NCBI RefSeq assembly: GCF_958453765.1
Contig: NZ_CAUDZA010000008.1
Location: forward strand, 1 to 64,000
Source of the DNA: Phascolarctobacterium_A succinatutens_B
GTDB taxonomy: Bacteria > Bacillota > Negativicutes > Acidaminococcales > Acidaminococcaceae
DNA: 64,000 bases
Direction of reading: 5' to 3'
Of the stretch, positions 50,048 to 59,168 are shown piece after piece. The notes under the pieces are model-generated. The model worked only from the letters and a program-made list of their open reading frames with translations, did not search any database and had not been told where the DNA came from. The position numbers were made by a program, and so were the translations under genes. How positions within the stretch are numbered: position 1 is the stretch's first letter; each line of letters opens with the position of its first letter.

Positions 50048-51427
50048 ATGAATTCCTATGATTTAGCGGAAATCTGGGTCAGATGTAAGGACAAATTAAA
50101 GGAATCCTTTAATGAAAAAGTCTTTAATGTCTGGATTAAGCCGATTATGCCGTTAGAGGTGACAGATACCTACTATAAAGTAGCTGTCAAAAACGACTTC
50201 TTTAAAACAATGCTGGAGGAAAACTACGCTCAGGTTATCGAGGGTGTCCTGGCCGGCATTATGAGCAAAAATATTAAGCTCATCATCGAAACCATGGACA
50301 ACGGCAGCAGCGGATCGGAAGCAGCTGAAGAAATGCCGGCTGTACCTGCCAAGCGCGAACAACAGCAGCTGTTTAATGAAAACACCTCTGTGCAGCAGCC
50401 CGATGAAAGCAACCTGAACCCCAAATACGTTTTTGAAACCTTCGTTATCGGCAACTCCAACCGCTTCGCCCATGCGGCAGCGCAGGCAGTAGCCAATGAC
50501 CCGGCACACGCCTACAACCCGCTTTTCCTGTACGGCGGCGTTGGTCTGGGCAAAACACACTTAATGCACGCTATCGGCAACCGCATTAAGCAAAACAACC
50601 CCAGCATGAAGGTACTCTACACCTCCAGTGAAAAATTCACCAATGAAATCATCAATTCCATCCAGAACAAAACTACTGAGGCCTTCCGCCAGAAATACCG
50701 CAATATTGACTGCCTGATTATCGACGATATCCAGTTTCTGAAGGGCAAGGAGCAGACGCAGGTAGAATTCTTCCATACATTTAATGCACTGAAGGATGCC
50801 GATAAACAGATCATCATCTCCAGTGACCGTCCTCCGCGCGAAATCGAAACCTTAGAGGACCGCCTGCGTTCCCGTTTTGATCAGGGCCTCACAGCAGATA
50901 TCCAAACTCCGGACCTGGAAACACGTATGGCTATCCTGCGTACCAAGGCCGCATCGGACAATATAGTCCTGCCGACCGAGGTCATCACCCTGCTGGCCAC
51001 CAACATCGCCACCAACATCCGTGAAATTGAGGGCGCCTACAATAAAATAGTAGCATACACCTCCCTCATGCACATGCCCATTACCGTAGAAACCGCACAA
51101 AAGGTTCTTTCCGACATGGGCAACGATATCAAAACAAGAACCATCACATACGAAGGCATCATCAAGGTTGTCGCCGATCACTACAATGTTAAGCAGGACG
51201 AGCTGTTCAACAAAAAGCGTACCCAGAACATTGCCTTCCCGCGTCAGGTAGCTATGTATCTTTGCCGTGAGCTGGCAGATTTATCCTATCCGCGTATCGG
51301 CGAGCTCTTCGGAGGACGTGACCACACGACCGTTATCCATGCTTACGAAAAAATAAGTAACTTCAAAAACAGTAACCTCGCCTTCCAAAACGAGCTGCAG
51401 GAAATCATCGAAATCCTGCGGCAATAA
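50048..51427 (+). CDS. dnaA: Chromosomal replication initiator
   Basis: 459 residues. N-terminal oligomerisation domain (about 1-80), a variable linker, the AAA+ core with GGVGLGKTH (Walker A) and LIIDDIQFL (Walker B), and the DNA-binding domain ending in the signature GGRDHTTVIHAYEKI. Opens the origin. AAAGGATG-type Shine-Dalgarno. Followed by DnaA boxes in the gap to dnaN. Confidence 0.99.
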   Translation: MNSYDLAEIWVRCKDKLKESFNEKVFNVWIKPIMPLEVTDTYYKVAVKNDFFKTMLEENYAQVIEGVLAGIMSKNIKLIIETMDNGSSGSEAAEEMPAVPAKREQQQLFNENTSVQQPDESNLNPKYVFETFVIGNSNRFAHAAAQAVANDPAHAYNPLFLYGGVGLGKTHLMHAIGNRIKQNNPSMKVLYTSSEKFTNEIINSIQNKTTEAFRQKYRNIDCLIIDDIQFLKGKEQTQVEFFHTFNALKDADKQIIISSDRPPREIETLEDRLRSRFDQGLTADIQTPDLETRMAILRTKAASDNIVLPTEVITLLATNIATNIREIEGAYNKIVAYTSLMHMPITVETAQKVLSDMGNDIKTRTITYEGIIKVVADHYNVKQDELFNKKRTQNIAFPRQVAMYLCRELADLSYPRIGELFGGRDHTTVIHAYEKISNFKNSNLAFQNELQEIIEILRQ

Positions 51428-51438
51428 CAGTTAAAAAG

Positions 51439-51688
51439 TTATCCACAAAAACTGTTGATAACTCACCCTCAAGCTGTGTATAACTTTTAGGCATAAGTTG
51501 ATAAAATTTCAGCCTGTAGATTGTGTGTATATTATTTCCCGGTTATCAACAACCTTATATACATGGGAAATAATACATCACAGCTAAGCTCAAAGCACTT
51601 TTCCCCACAACTAACAGGCCCTACTACTACGTCGACTACTTTTTATATATTATAACAGTATTAAAAAACCAAGGAGGACTGTGAACAA
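51439..51688. other. oriC: oriC segment between dnaA and dnaN
   Basis: DnaA boxes: TTATCCACA (51439-51447), inverted TGTTGATAA (51453-51461), inverted TGTGTATAA (51475-51483), TTATCAACA (51543-51551). An AT-rich stretch near 51640-51670 (TTTTTATATATTATAAC) could be the unwinding element. With the single box before dnaA this makes a bipartite origin. An 11-bp inverted repeat TATTATTTCCC / GGGAAATAATA (51530-51540 and 51565-51575) flanks one box. Confidence 0.88.
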
Positions 51689-52798
51689 ATGATAATTTCC
51701 TGTAATACCAACAGCTTAAATAAAGCAATTCAGACAGTTCAAAGAGCAATTATTTCCAAGCCAAGCACACCTATCTTTTCCGGTATCCATGTTATTGCAA
51801 CAGATAATAAGCTGGAAATACAGGCTATGGATTTAAACATGGCTATTTCCTGCACCATTGATGCAGAAATTAGCGAACCGGGGGAAATAGTTGTTTCTGC
51901 AAAGCATTTTGCCGACCTTATCCGTAAATTACCTGCTGAAAGCCTGACCATCAGCAAAAATGAAGAAAAGCACTCTATCAAGGTAAGCTCCGGAAAATCC
52001 GAATATCAGCTCTTCTTAATGAATGAAGATGATTATCCTAAATTTCCCACCTTTGATGCAGACAGAACCATTGCTCTTGATGACAGCATGATTAAAGAGC
52101 TGATTAAAAAGACTATCTTCTCCTGCTCTACCGATGAAGCAAGACCTCTGTTCACCGGTATTCTGGTAGAAGCTAAAGACGGCAAAATTACCTTCGTCGG
52201 CACCAATACCCATCGTCTGGCTATCAAATCTCTGCCCTATGAGGGAAATGAAGAGCTCAGCATGATTATTCCGTCCAAGGTTCTGGGCGAAATTTCCCGT
52301 AACCTTACAGGTGAAGTACAGCAGCAGGTACTTATTTCCCTGCTCAATAATCAGATTATGGTTGTTATCGATAATATAGTTATTGTTTCCCGTCTGATTG
52401 AAGGTCAATTCCCTGATTATCGCCGTGTTATTCCGCCGAAATTCGCTCTGACCAGCAAGGTAAACATCAAAGAGCTTGCCGGCGCTGTTGAGCGTGTAGC
52501 TCTCTTTTCTACAGACGGTGATTACAGTATCATCAAAATGAGCGTAGCTGCCGATGAAATTACTATTACCAGCAGCAGCCCGGATGTCGGTACCGGCCTG
52601 GAGGTTGTTTCCTGCCAGACTGTCGGTGACCCGCTGAATGTTGCCTTTAACGCAAAATATATTCTGGATATCCTGAAGAACCTGGAAGCAGAGGAAGCTG
52701 TTTTGTCCATGAATACCTCTCTCAGCCCGGTATGCGTTACCTGTGCCGATGAACCGGATTACACCTACATCGTGACACCGGTACGTGTTGTTTTCTAA
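51689..52798 (+). CDS. dnaN: DNA polymerase III beta sliding clamp
   Basis: 369 residues, three clamp domains of about 120 residues each. Family stretches LLEAKDGKITFVGTNTHRL-like and the C-terminal PDYTYIVTPVR are present. AAGGAGG 11 bp before the start. Tethers polymerase to DNA. 11 bp before yaaA. Confidence 0.99.
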   Translation: MIISCNTNSLNKAIQTVQRAIISKPSTPIFSGIHVIATDNKLEIQAMDLNMAISCTIDAEISEPGEIVVSAKHFADLIRKLPAESLTISKNEEKHSIKVSSGKSEYQLFLMNEDDYPKFPTFDADRTIALDDSMIKELIKKTIFSCSTDEARPLFTGILVEAKDGKITFVGTNTHRLAIKSLPYEGNEELSMIIPSKVLGEISRNLTGEVQQQVLISLLNNQIMVVIDNIVIVSRLIEGQFPDYRRVIPPKFALTSKVNIKELAGAVERVALFSTDGDYSIIKMSVAADEITITSSSPDVGTGLEVVSCQTVGDPLNVAFNAKYILDILKNLEAEEAVLSMNTSLSPVCVTCADEPDYTYIVTPVRVVF

Positions 52799-52809
52799 GG
52801 AGCGGCATT

Positions 52810-53034
52810 ATGCAAAAAGAAACTGTAGAAATCACAACAGAATTTATTACTATGGATAAGCTGCTGAAGTTTTCCGGTGTTGCAGATACCGGAGGCCAGG
52901 CATTTCTGATGGTTGAAGATGGCGTTGTCCGCCTGAACGGCCAGCTGGTAACGGAAAAACGTAAAAAAGTACATCCCGGCGATGTAGTAAATATTGATGA
53001 CCAGATAGAGCTGACCGTTGCCAAAGAAGCTTAA
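52810..53034 (+). CDS. yaaA: S4-domain RNA-binding protein YaaA
   Basis: 74 residues consisting of one S4 domain: MDKLLKFSGVADTGGQAFLM, VRLNGQLVTEKRKKVHPGD and VVNIDD. The small Firmicute YaaA/RlbA family, linked to ribosome assembly, lies between dnaN and recF. Its stop overlaps the recF start by one base. Confidence 0.95.
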   Translation: MQKETVEITTEFITMDKLLKFSGVADTGGQAFLMVEDGVVRLNGQLVTEKRKKVHPGDVVNIDDQIELTVAKEA

Positions 53035-54152
53035 TGAAGATCAACAGTCTTTATGCGGTTAATTTCCGCAACTATGAAAGCTGCAGCCTGCAGCTTTCAT
53101 CTATGATTAATGTTTTTTACGGGCAGAACGCCCAAGGAAAAACTAATCTGCTGGAGGCTATTTTTTACAGTGCCTTCGGTATGTCGCACCGTACCTCCGC
53201 CGAAGAGGAAATGCTGAAAATGGGTGCCGACGCTATGGCCGTAGGCGTGGAATACGCCAGCTTCAGCGGCAGCCATGAGGTAAAAATCAAAAAGTACCGT
53301 CAGCATGAGCGCTGGCAGAAGGAAATATTGCTCGACGGTGCGCGCGTGCGTCCCAAGGAGCATTACGGTGCCCTGAATGCGGTGATGTTTTCGCCGGAGG
53401 ACCTGCAGCTGGTCAAGGGCGAGCCTGCATTGCGGCGCCGCTTCTTTGATATGCAGATTGCCCAGACTGATCCTGTCTACTACGATTTGCTGCTGAAGTA
53501 TAACCGTGTTCTGCAGCAGCGCAACCGCCTTTTGAAGGAGCTGCGCGATAACGGCGGCAGTCCTGAGGTATTGCAGCCCTGGAACGAGGAGTTCATCCGT
53601 CTGGCGGCAGCTATTGTACGCAGACGTTTGGCAGCGTTGGGCAAGCTGCAGGCTATTGCCGGAGAGATTTATTCATCCATTACTAAGGGCAGCGAAATGC
53701 TGCAGGTGCGTTACGAGCAGAAGGCCAACAACAGTACTTTGCTCTATCCGCAGTCTGCCGCGGAGGATTTTTACCGTGAGCAGCTGTCGGAGCGTCAGCG
53801 CCTTGATATCCTGCGCGGCAATACGGGTATCGGGCCCCACCGCGATGATTTGCAGCTATTGCTCAACGGTCTTTCCTTGCGGGCTTTCGGCTCACAGGGG
53901 CAGCAGCGCAGCGGTGCTCTGGCACTGAAGCTGTCGCAGCTGCAGTATGTCAAAAATGAGTTGGGCGAATTCCCCGTCCTGCTTTTGGATGATGTCATGA
54001 GTGAGCTTGATAACAGCCGCCGCGCTCAGCTGCTGCTGTTTATTGACGGCAGAGTGCAGACCTTTATTACAGTAAATGACCGCGAGCTGATACCGGAGCT
54101 CGCCGGCAATGCTTACTTTAAAATTTCCGGTGGCAGTATAAGCGAGGCCTGA
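53034..54152 (+). CDS. recF: DNA replication and repair protein RecF
   Basis: 372 residues. SMC-like ATPase with Walker A GQNAQGKTN near residue 30, the signature GSQGQQRSGALAL and Walker B VLLLDDVMSELD. Loads RecA at gaps with RecO and RecR. Translationally coupled to yaaA, and the next gene starts 2 bp later. Confidence 0.98.
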   Translation: MKINSLYAVNFRNYESCSLQLSSMINVFYGQNAQGKTNLLEAIFYSAFGMSHRTSAEEEMLKMGADAMAVGVEYASFSGSHEVKIKKYRQHERWQKEILLDGARVRPKEHYGALNAVMFSPEDLQLVKGEPALRRRFFDMQIAQTDPVYYDLLLKYNRVLQQRNRLLKELRDNGGSPEVLQPWNEEFIRLAAAIVRRRLAALGKLQAIAGEIYSSITKGSEMLQVRYEQKANNSTLLYPQSAAEDFYREQLSERQRLDILRGNTGIGPHRDDLQLLLNGLSLRAFGSQGQQRSGALALKLSQLQYVKNELGEFPVLLLDDVMSELDNSRRAQLLLFIDGRVQTFITVNDRELIPELAGNAYFKISGGSISEA

Positions 54153-54154
54153 TT

Positions 54155-54934
54155 ATGTATGCTGAGAATTTAGAGGCTGCGGAGGAGGTTATCCGTCGTT
54201 TGTTTGATCCGCGCCGTACCTATAAAAAGGCTTATATTTCGCCGGAAATCAAGCTGGCCTATCTGCAGCATTATCTGGAAAGCAGATGGACGGAGATTGT
54301 TGGCGAAAATCTGGCGCGCAGCTGTGCTATCGAAAAAATCAGCGGCAGCGAGCTTTATGTGCGCACGGCCAACAGCATGCTGGCCAACGAGCTGTATATG
54401 ATGCAGCAGCTGTTTCTGCAAAAAATCAACTCCTTTTTGCTGGGACGCGTGCTGATCAAAAAGGTTTATTTTCATACCGGCAGCTTTTTCAGAAAGCAGC
54501 AGCAAAAGGAAAAGCAGGCCGAGCCGCCTGCCCCGCCTGCGGAATATACCAAATGCCCCGTATGCGGTGCCCAAATGCGCAAGGGCCTGGATATGTGCAG
54601 CGTCTGCGAGCGCGAGCAGCGCGAGGAGCTGCGCAGCAAGCTGGCGGAGCTGCTGCGGATTCAGCCCTGGCTGAAGTATGAAGATTGTCTGGCCTACTAT
54701 AAATGTGATAAAATATTATTTACGGCTGTAAAGGAAAACTTACAAAGCTACTATTTTGAACTGGTGCGCTGCGGCTTTGCCGATAAGAAGGAAAGTTTGC
54801 TGGCGGTAATGTTTCTGCTGGAAAAGCAGCCTGAGGATATTACCCTTGCACTGTATGAAAATGCTTTGACTTATTTAAGGAGGGATCAGGGTGTATCTGC
54901 ATTTGGGAGTAGATTACATGGTAAAAAACAGTGA
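54155..54934 (+). CDS. DciA-like DUF721 protein with zinc ribbon and extra C-terminal domain
   Basis: 259 residues. The DUF721/DciA domain fills about 8-110 (WTEIVGENLARSCAIEKISG; YVRTANSMLANEL). A Lys/Pro-rich linker leads to a zinc ribbon with Cys134, 137, 148 and 151, then about 105 residues of helical sequence not typical of DciA. DciA loads or handles the replicative helicase, which suits its place between recF and gyrB. Overlaps the next gene by 44 bases. Confidence 0.85.
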   Translation: MYAENLEAAEEVIRRLFDPRRTYKKAYISPEIKLAYLQHYLESRWTEIVGENLARSCAIEKISGSELYVRTANSMLANELYMMQQLFLQKINSFLLGRVLIKKVYFHTGSFFRKQQQKEKQAEPPAPPAEYTKCPVCGAQMRKGLDMCSVCEREQREELRSKLAELLRIQPWLKYEDCLAYYKCDKILFTAVKENLQSYYFELVRCGFADKKESLLAVMFLLEKQPEDITLALYENALTYLRRDQGVSAFGSRLHGKKQ

Positions 54935-55178
54935 AATAATCGCTATTTTTAATTTGAATCACCCTCAGTCAGTGGTTTATGACGATTTCGTCAAGAAGTA
55001 CGGCTCCCGCTATAAGGTTGTCGATGCTTCCGGCGGCGAAGGCTATTACAGCTGCGTTCTGACCAATGATACGATGTATTTGTCCTCGATTTCTTCGGTG
55101 ACTTTGAAAAAACGCGCTGAAACAGGTTTTCTGGACGGCGCTGCCTATACTAATTTAGAAATTTTAAAACGGAGGTAA
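54891..55178 (+). CDS. remB: Extracellular matrix regulator RemB-like (YaaB)
   Basis: 95 residues beginning with GTG after AAGGAGGG. MYLHLGVDYMVKNSEIIAIF and SSISSVTLKKRAE match YaaB/RemB of Bacillus, which sits in the same spot between recF and gyrB. In Bacillus it affects matrix genes; the role in a diderm anaerobe is not known. Confidence 0.88.
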   Translation: MYLHLGVDYMVKNSEIIAIFNLNHPQSVVYDDFVKKYGSRYKVVDASGGEGYYSCVLTNDTMYLSSISSVTLKKRAETGFLDGAAYTNLEILKRR

Positions 55179-55180
55179 AT

Positions 55181-57121
55181 ATGACCCAGGATATTGATAT
55201 TGAAGAAGCTACAGCGGTCAAGGGTAACTATAACGCGGAACAGATTCACGTTTTAGAGGGCCTGGAGGCTGTACGCAAAAGACCTGCTATGTATATCGGC
55301 AGTACGTCATCCCGCGGTCTGCACCATCTGGTGTATGAGGTTGTGGACAACAGTATTGACGAGGCTTTGGCCGGCTACTGCAGTGATATCAAGGTAATTA
55401 TCCATAAGGATAACAGCATTACGGTTATCGATAACGGCCGTGGCATTCCCGTGGATATGATGAAAAAGGAAAAGAAGCCTGCTGTTGAGGTTATCATGAC
55501 AGTATTGCATGCAGGCGGTAAGTTCGGTGACGGCGGCTATAAGGTTTCCGGCGGTCTGCATGGTGTCGGTGTTACCTGCGTTAACGCTTTGAGTGAGCAC
55601 ATGGAGGTTGAGGTGCGCCGCGGCGGCAAATGCTACGGCATTGAGTTTGCTAAGGGCAAAACCTCGAAAAAGCTCTATGAAAAGGGCGATTGTGAAACTA
55701 CCGGTACCACAGTACATTTCAAACCGGATGCTACCATTTTTACGGAAACGGAATACAGCTATGATACTCTGCGTCTGCGTATTCGAGAGCTGGCCTTTTT
55801 GAATAAGGGCATTACTATTTCCCTGACCGATGAGCGTGCGGAGGATAAGAGTGAAACCTTCCATTTCGCCGGCGGTATTATCGAATACGTTGAATTTATG
55901 GATAAGGATAAGGATAAAATTAATCCGAAGCCGATTTATCTGGAGGGTGAAAAGAACGCTGTTATCGTTGAGGTTGCAATGCAATATTGCGATACCTACA
56001 GCGAGAATATTTTTACCTATGTCAACAACATCAACACCGAGGAAGGCGGTACTCATCTCAGCGGCTTCCGTAAGGCGTTGACCCGCACAATTAATGCTTA
56101 TGCGCGTAAAACCAATATGCTCAAAGAAAACGAGGATGCGTTGAGCGGTGATGATGTACGTGAGGGTTTAACTGCAGTTCTGAGCCTGAAGGTGCAGAAC
56201 CCGCAGTTTGAAAGCCAGACGAAGATTAAGCTGGGCAACAGCGAGGTTATGCCTATCGTTGATAACTTGGTCGGTGATACTTTGGCCGAGTTTATGGAGG
56301 AAAATCCGCAGGTTGCCAAAAAGCTGGTGGAAAAGGCTATTATTGCTGCACGCGCCCGTCTGGCAGCACGCAAGGCACGTGAGCTGACACGCCGTAAGAA
56401 CGCTATGGATCTTGGCGGACTTCCCGGCAAGCTGGCTGACTGCAAGAGCCGTAACGTTGAGGATACCGAGATTTATCTGGTCGAAGGTAACTCCGCAGGC
56501 GGCAGTGCCAAACAGGGACGTAACAGTGATTTCCAGGCTATTTTGCCGTTGCGCGGTAAAATCCTTAATGTTGAAAAGGCACGTCTTGATAAGGTGCTGA
56601 GCAGTGAAGAAATCCGCAATATGATTACTGCCTTTGGCTGCGGTATCGGCGATGACTTCAATTTGGACAAGGCACGTTATGGCAAGATTATTATTATGAC
56701 AGATGCCGACGTCGACGGTGCGCATATCCGTACGCTGCTGTTGACCTTCTTCTACCGTTATATGCAGCCCTTGATTAAGGAAGGCCATGTGTTTATTGCA
56801 CAGCCGCCGCTGTATTTAATCCGTAAAAACCAGAAGCAGCATTACTACGCTTACAGCGATGAAGAATTGCAGCAAATCCTCGACGAGGTTGGCCGCGATA
56901 CTAACCCGTATGTACAGCGTTACAAAGGCTTAGGCGAGATGAACCCCGGCCAGCTGTGGGAAACAACTATGGATCCTGCTGCACGTACTATTCTGCAGGT
57001 TCATCTAGAGGATGCTGCGGAAGCAGACCGCATTTTCTCCATTCTGATGGGCGATAAGGTTGAGCCGCGCCGTCAGTTTATCGAGGACAATGCGAAGAAG
57101 GTTCGTAACCTGGACTTGTAA
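55181..57121 (+). CDS. gyrB: DNA gyrase subunit B
   Basis: 646 residues. GHKL ATPase (EVVDNSIDEALAGYC, DNGRGIPV, GGLHGVGVTCVNALS), transducer domain, and Toprim region with EGNSAGGSAKQGR and DADVDGAHI. Supplies ATP-driven supercoiling with GyrA, encoded 2 kb downstream. No large insert. Confidence 0.99.
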   Translation: MTQDIDIEEATAVKGNYNAEQIHVLEGLEAVRKRPAMYIGSTSSRGLHHLVYEVVDNSIDEALAGYCSDIKVIIHKDNSITVIDNGRGIPVDMMKKEKKPAVEVIMTVLHAGGKFGDGGYKVSGGLHGVGVTCVNALSEHMEVEVRRGGKCYGIEFAKGKTSKKLYEKGDCETTGTTVHFKPDATIFTETEYSYDTLRLRIRELAFLNKGITISLTDERAEDKSETFHFAGGIIEYVEFMDKDKDKINPKPIYLEGEKNAVIVEVAMQYCDTYSENIFTYVNNINTEEGGTHLSGFRKALTRTINAYARKTNMLKENEDALSGDDVREGLTAVLSLKVQNPQFESQTKIKLGNSEVMPIVDNLVGDTLAEFMEENPQVAKKLVEKAIIAARARLAARKARELTRRKNAMDLGGLPGKLADCKSRNVEDTEIYLVEGNSAGGSAKQGRNSDFQAILPLRGKILNVEKARLDKVLSSEEIRNMITAFGCGIGDDFNLDKARYGKIIIMTDADVDGAHIRTLLLTFFYRYMQPLIKEGHVFIAQPPLYLIRKNQKQHYYAYSDEELQQILDEVGRDTNPYVQRYKGLGEMNPGQLWETTMDPAARTILQVHLEDAAEADRIFSILMGDKVEPRRQFIEDNAKKVRNLDL

Positions 57122-57153
57122 GCCTGATTGTTGCATAAAAAGAGGTGCTTAAA

Positions 57154-57453
57154 ATGGTTAAGATAAAAAAAGGACTTTCCGATGTAGATATGCTGAAGGG
57201 CTTCAGCGAGGAGCTGACTTTTGAAAACGGCATGTATGCTGATGAAAAGGTTAAGCAAAGCAAATTGAAAGGTGCTAAGGCACCTGCTAAAAAGGAGCTG
57301 CTGCTGCCGGAAGATGCACAGGAGCGCCTGAATCGTTTTCTTCTAGAAATCAGCATGGAATGGCTGAAAAACAAGAATGGTGACTGCACCTGGAAGGTTC
57401 TTAAGGAAAACGGCCAAATTGTGATTAAGCCTGTCGCTGTAGCGAAAAAATAA
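57154..57453 (+). CDS. Small basic protein, unrecognised
   Basis: 99 residues, about 25% Lys/Arg, no membrane segment. A lysine- and alanine-rich middle (KGAKAPAKKELLLPEDAQ) links an N-terminal KGLSDVDMLKGFSEELTF and a C-terminal ISMEWLKNKNGDCTWKVLKE. ATG chosen after AGAGGTG. It lies between gyrB and thiN, and its stop overlaps the thiN start by one base, so it is translated. Function unknown. Confidence 0.7.
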   Translation: MVKIKKGLSDVDMLKGFSEELTFENGMYADEKVKQSKLKGAKAPAKKELLLPEDAQERLNRFLLEISMEWLKNKNGDCTWKVLKENGQIVIKPVAVAKK

Positions 57454-58190
57454 TGGCTGACAAGCTTTTTGTACTGCCTGAGCTGGAGCTGCGTGTAATG
57501 TTTCACGTGAAACATCACGCTGCTGCTCTTTTCCCTGCTGACACTTTGCTGGTGGTTGCAGGCGGACGCAGACCAAAAACTGAGTGGCTGCACAGCATTA
57601 GCAGCGGCAAGAAAATTTACTGCGCCGACCGCGGCGCTGAGTATTGCCTTGCAGCCAGCTGTGTGCCGGCGGAGCTGTTCGGTGACTGCGACAGCTCGTC
57701 ACAGGCTGTTTATCAGCAGGCGCGCGCTGCAGGTACTGCGGTGCACAGCTTCAATCCCGCCAAGGATGATACCGATTTACAGCTTTTGCTGCACAATCTG
57801 CCTGAGGGAGATATTCTTGCCAGCGGCATCTGGGGCGGACGCTTCGACCATTTATACAGCAACGTCTATACTCTGCTGGGAGTAAAAAAGCAGCGTGACT
57901 GCCGTGTTATACTGGCGGATGACAAGGAATTTATGCTGCTGCTGACAGAGGGCGAAAGCGTAGAGCTGAAGCTGCAGGCAGCGGCGGAAGCTGTTTCATT
58001 GCTGCCCTTAAGCGAAAGCACGACAGTAGATTTTACTGGCGTGCGCTGGCCCTTGCAGCAGGCAACGCTGCGTCAGCTCTATCCTTATGCTATCAGCAAT
58101 GAGGTGCTGGAAGGTGCCGAAAAAATCTGCTGCACCTGTCACAGCGGTGCTTTAGGACTCTATATCCGTTGGGCGGAAGGCAGTAAATAG
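57453..58190 (+). CDS. thiN: Thiamine pyrophosphokinase
   Basis: 245 residues. Converts thiamine to thiamine diphosphate with ATP. Motifs: YCADRGAEY, GDCDS, KDDTDLQLLL and GGRFDH. A perfect parS site lies inside codons 15-20, where it encodes MFHVKH; the N-terminal 25 residues before VVAGGRR are not conserved in the family, so the true start may be later (for example within FPADTLLVV). Confidence 0.92.
   Translation: MADKLFVLPELELRVMFHVKHHAAALFPADTLLVVAGGRRPKTEWLHSISSGKKIYCADRGAEYCLAASCVPAELFGDCDSSSQAVYQQARAAGTAVHSFNPAKDDTDLQLLLHNLPEGDILASGIWGGRFDHLYSNVYTLLGVKKQRDCRVILADDKEFMLLLTEGESVELKLQAAAEAVSLLPLSESTTVDFTGVRWPLQQATLRQLYPYAISNEVLEGAEKICCTCHSGALGLYIRWAEGSK
57499..57514. promoter_or_regulatory. 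parS: parS site 2
   Basis: TGTTTCACGTGAAACA, a perfect match, lies within the 5' part of thiN, about 6 kb from oriC on the opposite side from parS site 1. Confidence 0.95.
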
Positions 58191-58322
58191 TTAAAAGTGA
58201 ATAGTGAATAGTAAGCAGTTATTAGTAAATAGTGTATAGTGAAGGTCGTCAGCATTATATACCGGCAACCTAAAGCTAACTACTAACAACTAACCACTAC
58301 GCACCGGAATGAGGGGATTTTT
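58191..58322. repeat. Low-complexity TAGTGAATAGT-type region
   Basis: Short imperfect units (GTGAATAGTGAATAGT, TTAGTAAATAGTGTATAGT) are followed by partly complementary CTAACTACTAACAACTAACC. No gene or clear promoter is seen before the TSUP gene. Confidence 0.6.
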
Positions 58323-59099
58323 TTGGAAACTTTTGTGGCGAATTTAGATGCAACGACAGTTATTTTCCTGATAGTTTCAGGCTTTATAGCTTCGTTTATT
58401 GATTCAACAGTTGGCGGCGGCGGTTTAATTTCCACCCCTGCCCTGTTGAGCCTGGGCTTGCCTGTTCCCTATGCTTTGGGAACAAACAAGCTGGCAGCCT
58501 CTATCGGCTGCTTTACCAGCGTGCTCTCCTTTTGGCGCGCCGGTAAAATAAAAAAGGCAGCCTTTACGCTGATGCCGCTTTCCTTTATCGGTTCAGCCTT
58601 AGGTGCCTACGTAGTTTATCTGCTGCCGGAGCAGCTGATGAAAAATATCATCGTCGTGCTTTTGGTTGCTGTTGCTGTTTATACCTATCGCCGTAAGGAT
58701 TGGGGCGATGCCGGTACGATAGAAAAGCTTGGTATGCAGGCTTTAATCGGTGCCATCGTCATGGCGTTTGCCATGGGCTTTTATGATGGCTTCTTCGGTC
58801 CCGGTACAGGCTCCTTCCTGATTTTTGGCTTTTTATATTTGGGCTATGACTTTGTAACGGCTGCCGGTAATGCCAAGGCGTTGAATTTTGCCAGCGGCGT
58901 TGGTGCTCTTGTATCCTTCGCTGTTAGCGGCACAATTATCTGGAGCTACGGCCTGATTATGGCTGCGGCAATGATTGCCGGTGCTGTTGTCGGTACCCGT
59001 CTGGCGATTAAAAAGGGTGATTCCTATGTGCGTCCCTTGTATTTACTGGTTACTACCCTGCTGATTGGCAAGCAGGTTTATGAGATATTATTAAAATAA
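58323..59099 (+). CDS. TSUP-family (TauE/SafE) membrane transporter
   Basis: 258 residues, seven or eight transmembrane segments. The tandem family motif shows as FIDSTVGGGGLISTPALLSLG and GFFGPGTGSFLIF. Members export or import sulfite, sulfoacetate and other anions; the substrate here is unknown. Begins with TTG after GAGGGG. Stands alone between thiN and gyrA. Confidence 0.9.
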   Translation: METFVANLDATTVIFLIVSGFIASFIDSTVGGGGLISTPALLSLGLPVPYALGTNKLAASIGCFTSVLSFWRAGKIKKAAFTLMPLSFIGSALGAYVVYLLPEQLMKNIIVVLLVAVAVYTYRRKDWGDAGTIEKLGMQALIGAIVMAFAMGFYDGFFGPGTGSFLIFGFLYLGYDFVTAAGNAKALNFASGVGALVSFAVSGTIIWSYGLIMAAAMIAGAVVGTRLAIKKGDSYVRPLYLLVTTLLIGKQVYEILLK

Positions 59100-59168
59100 C
59101 CTGTGCTGAGGCACTCTGCCCCGGTTATCTGGTTGTGATATTGTTTTTTGTAAAGGAAAGGTGATAAA

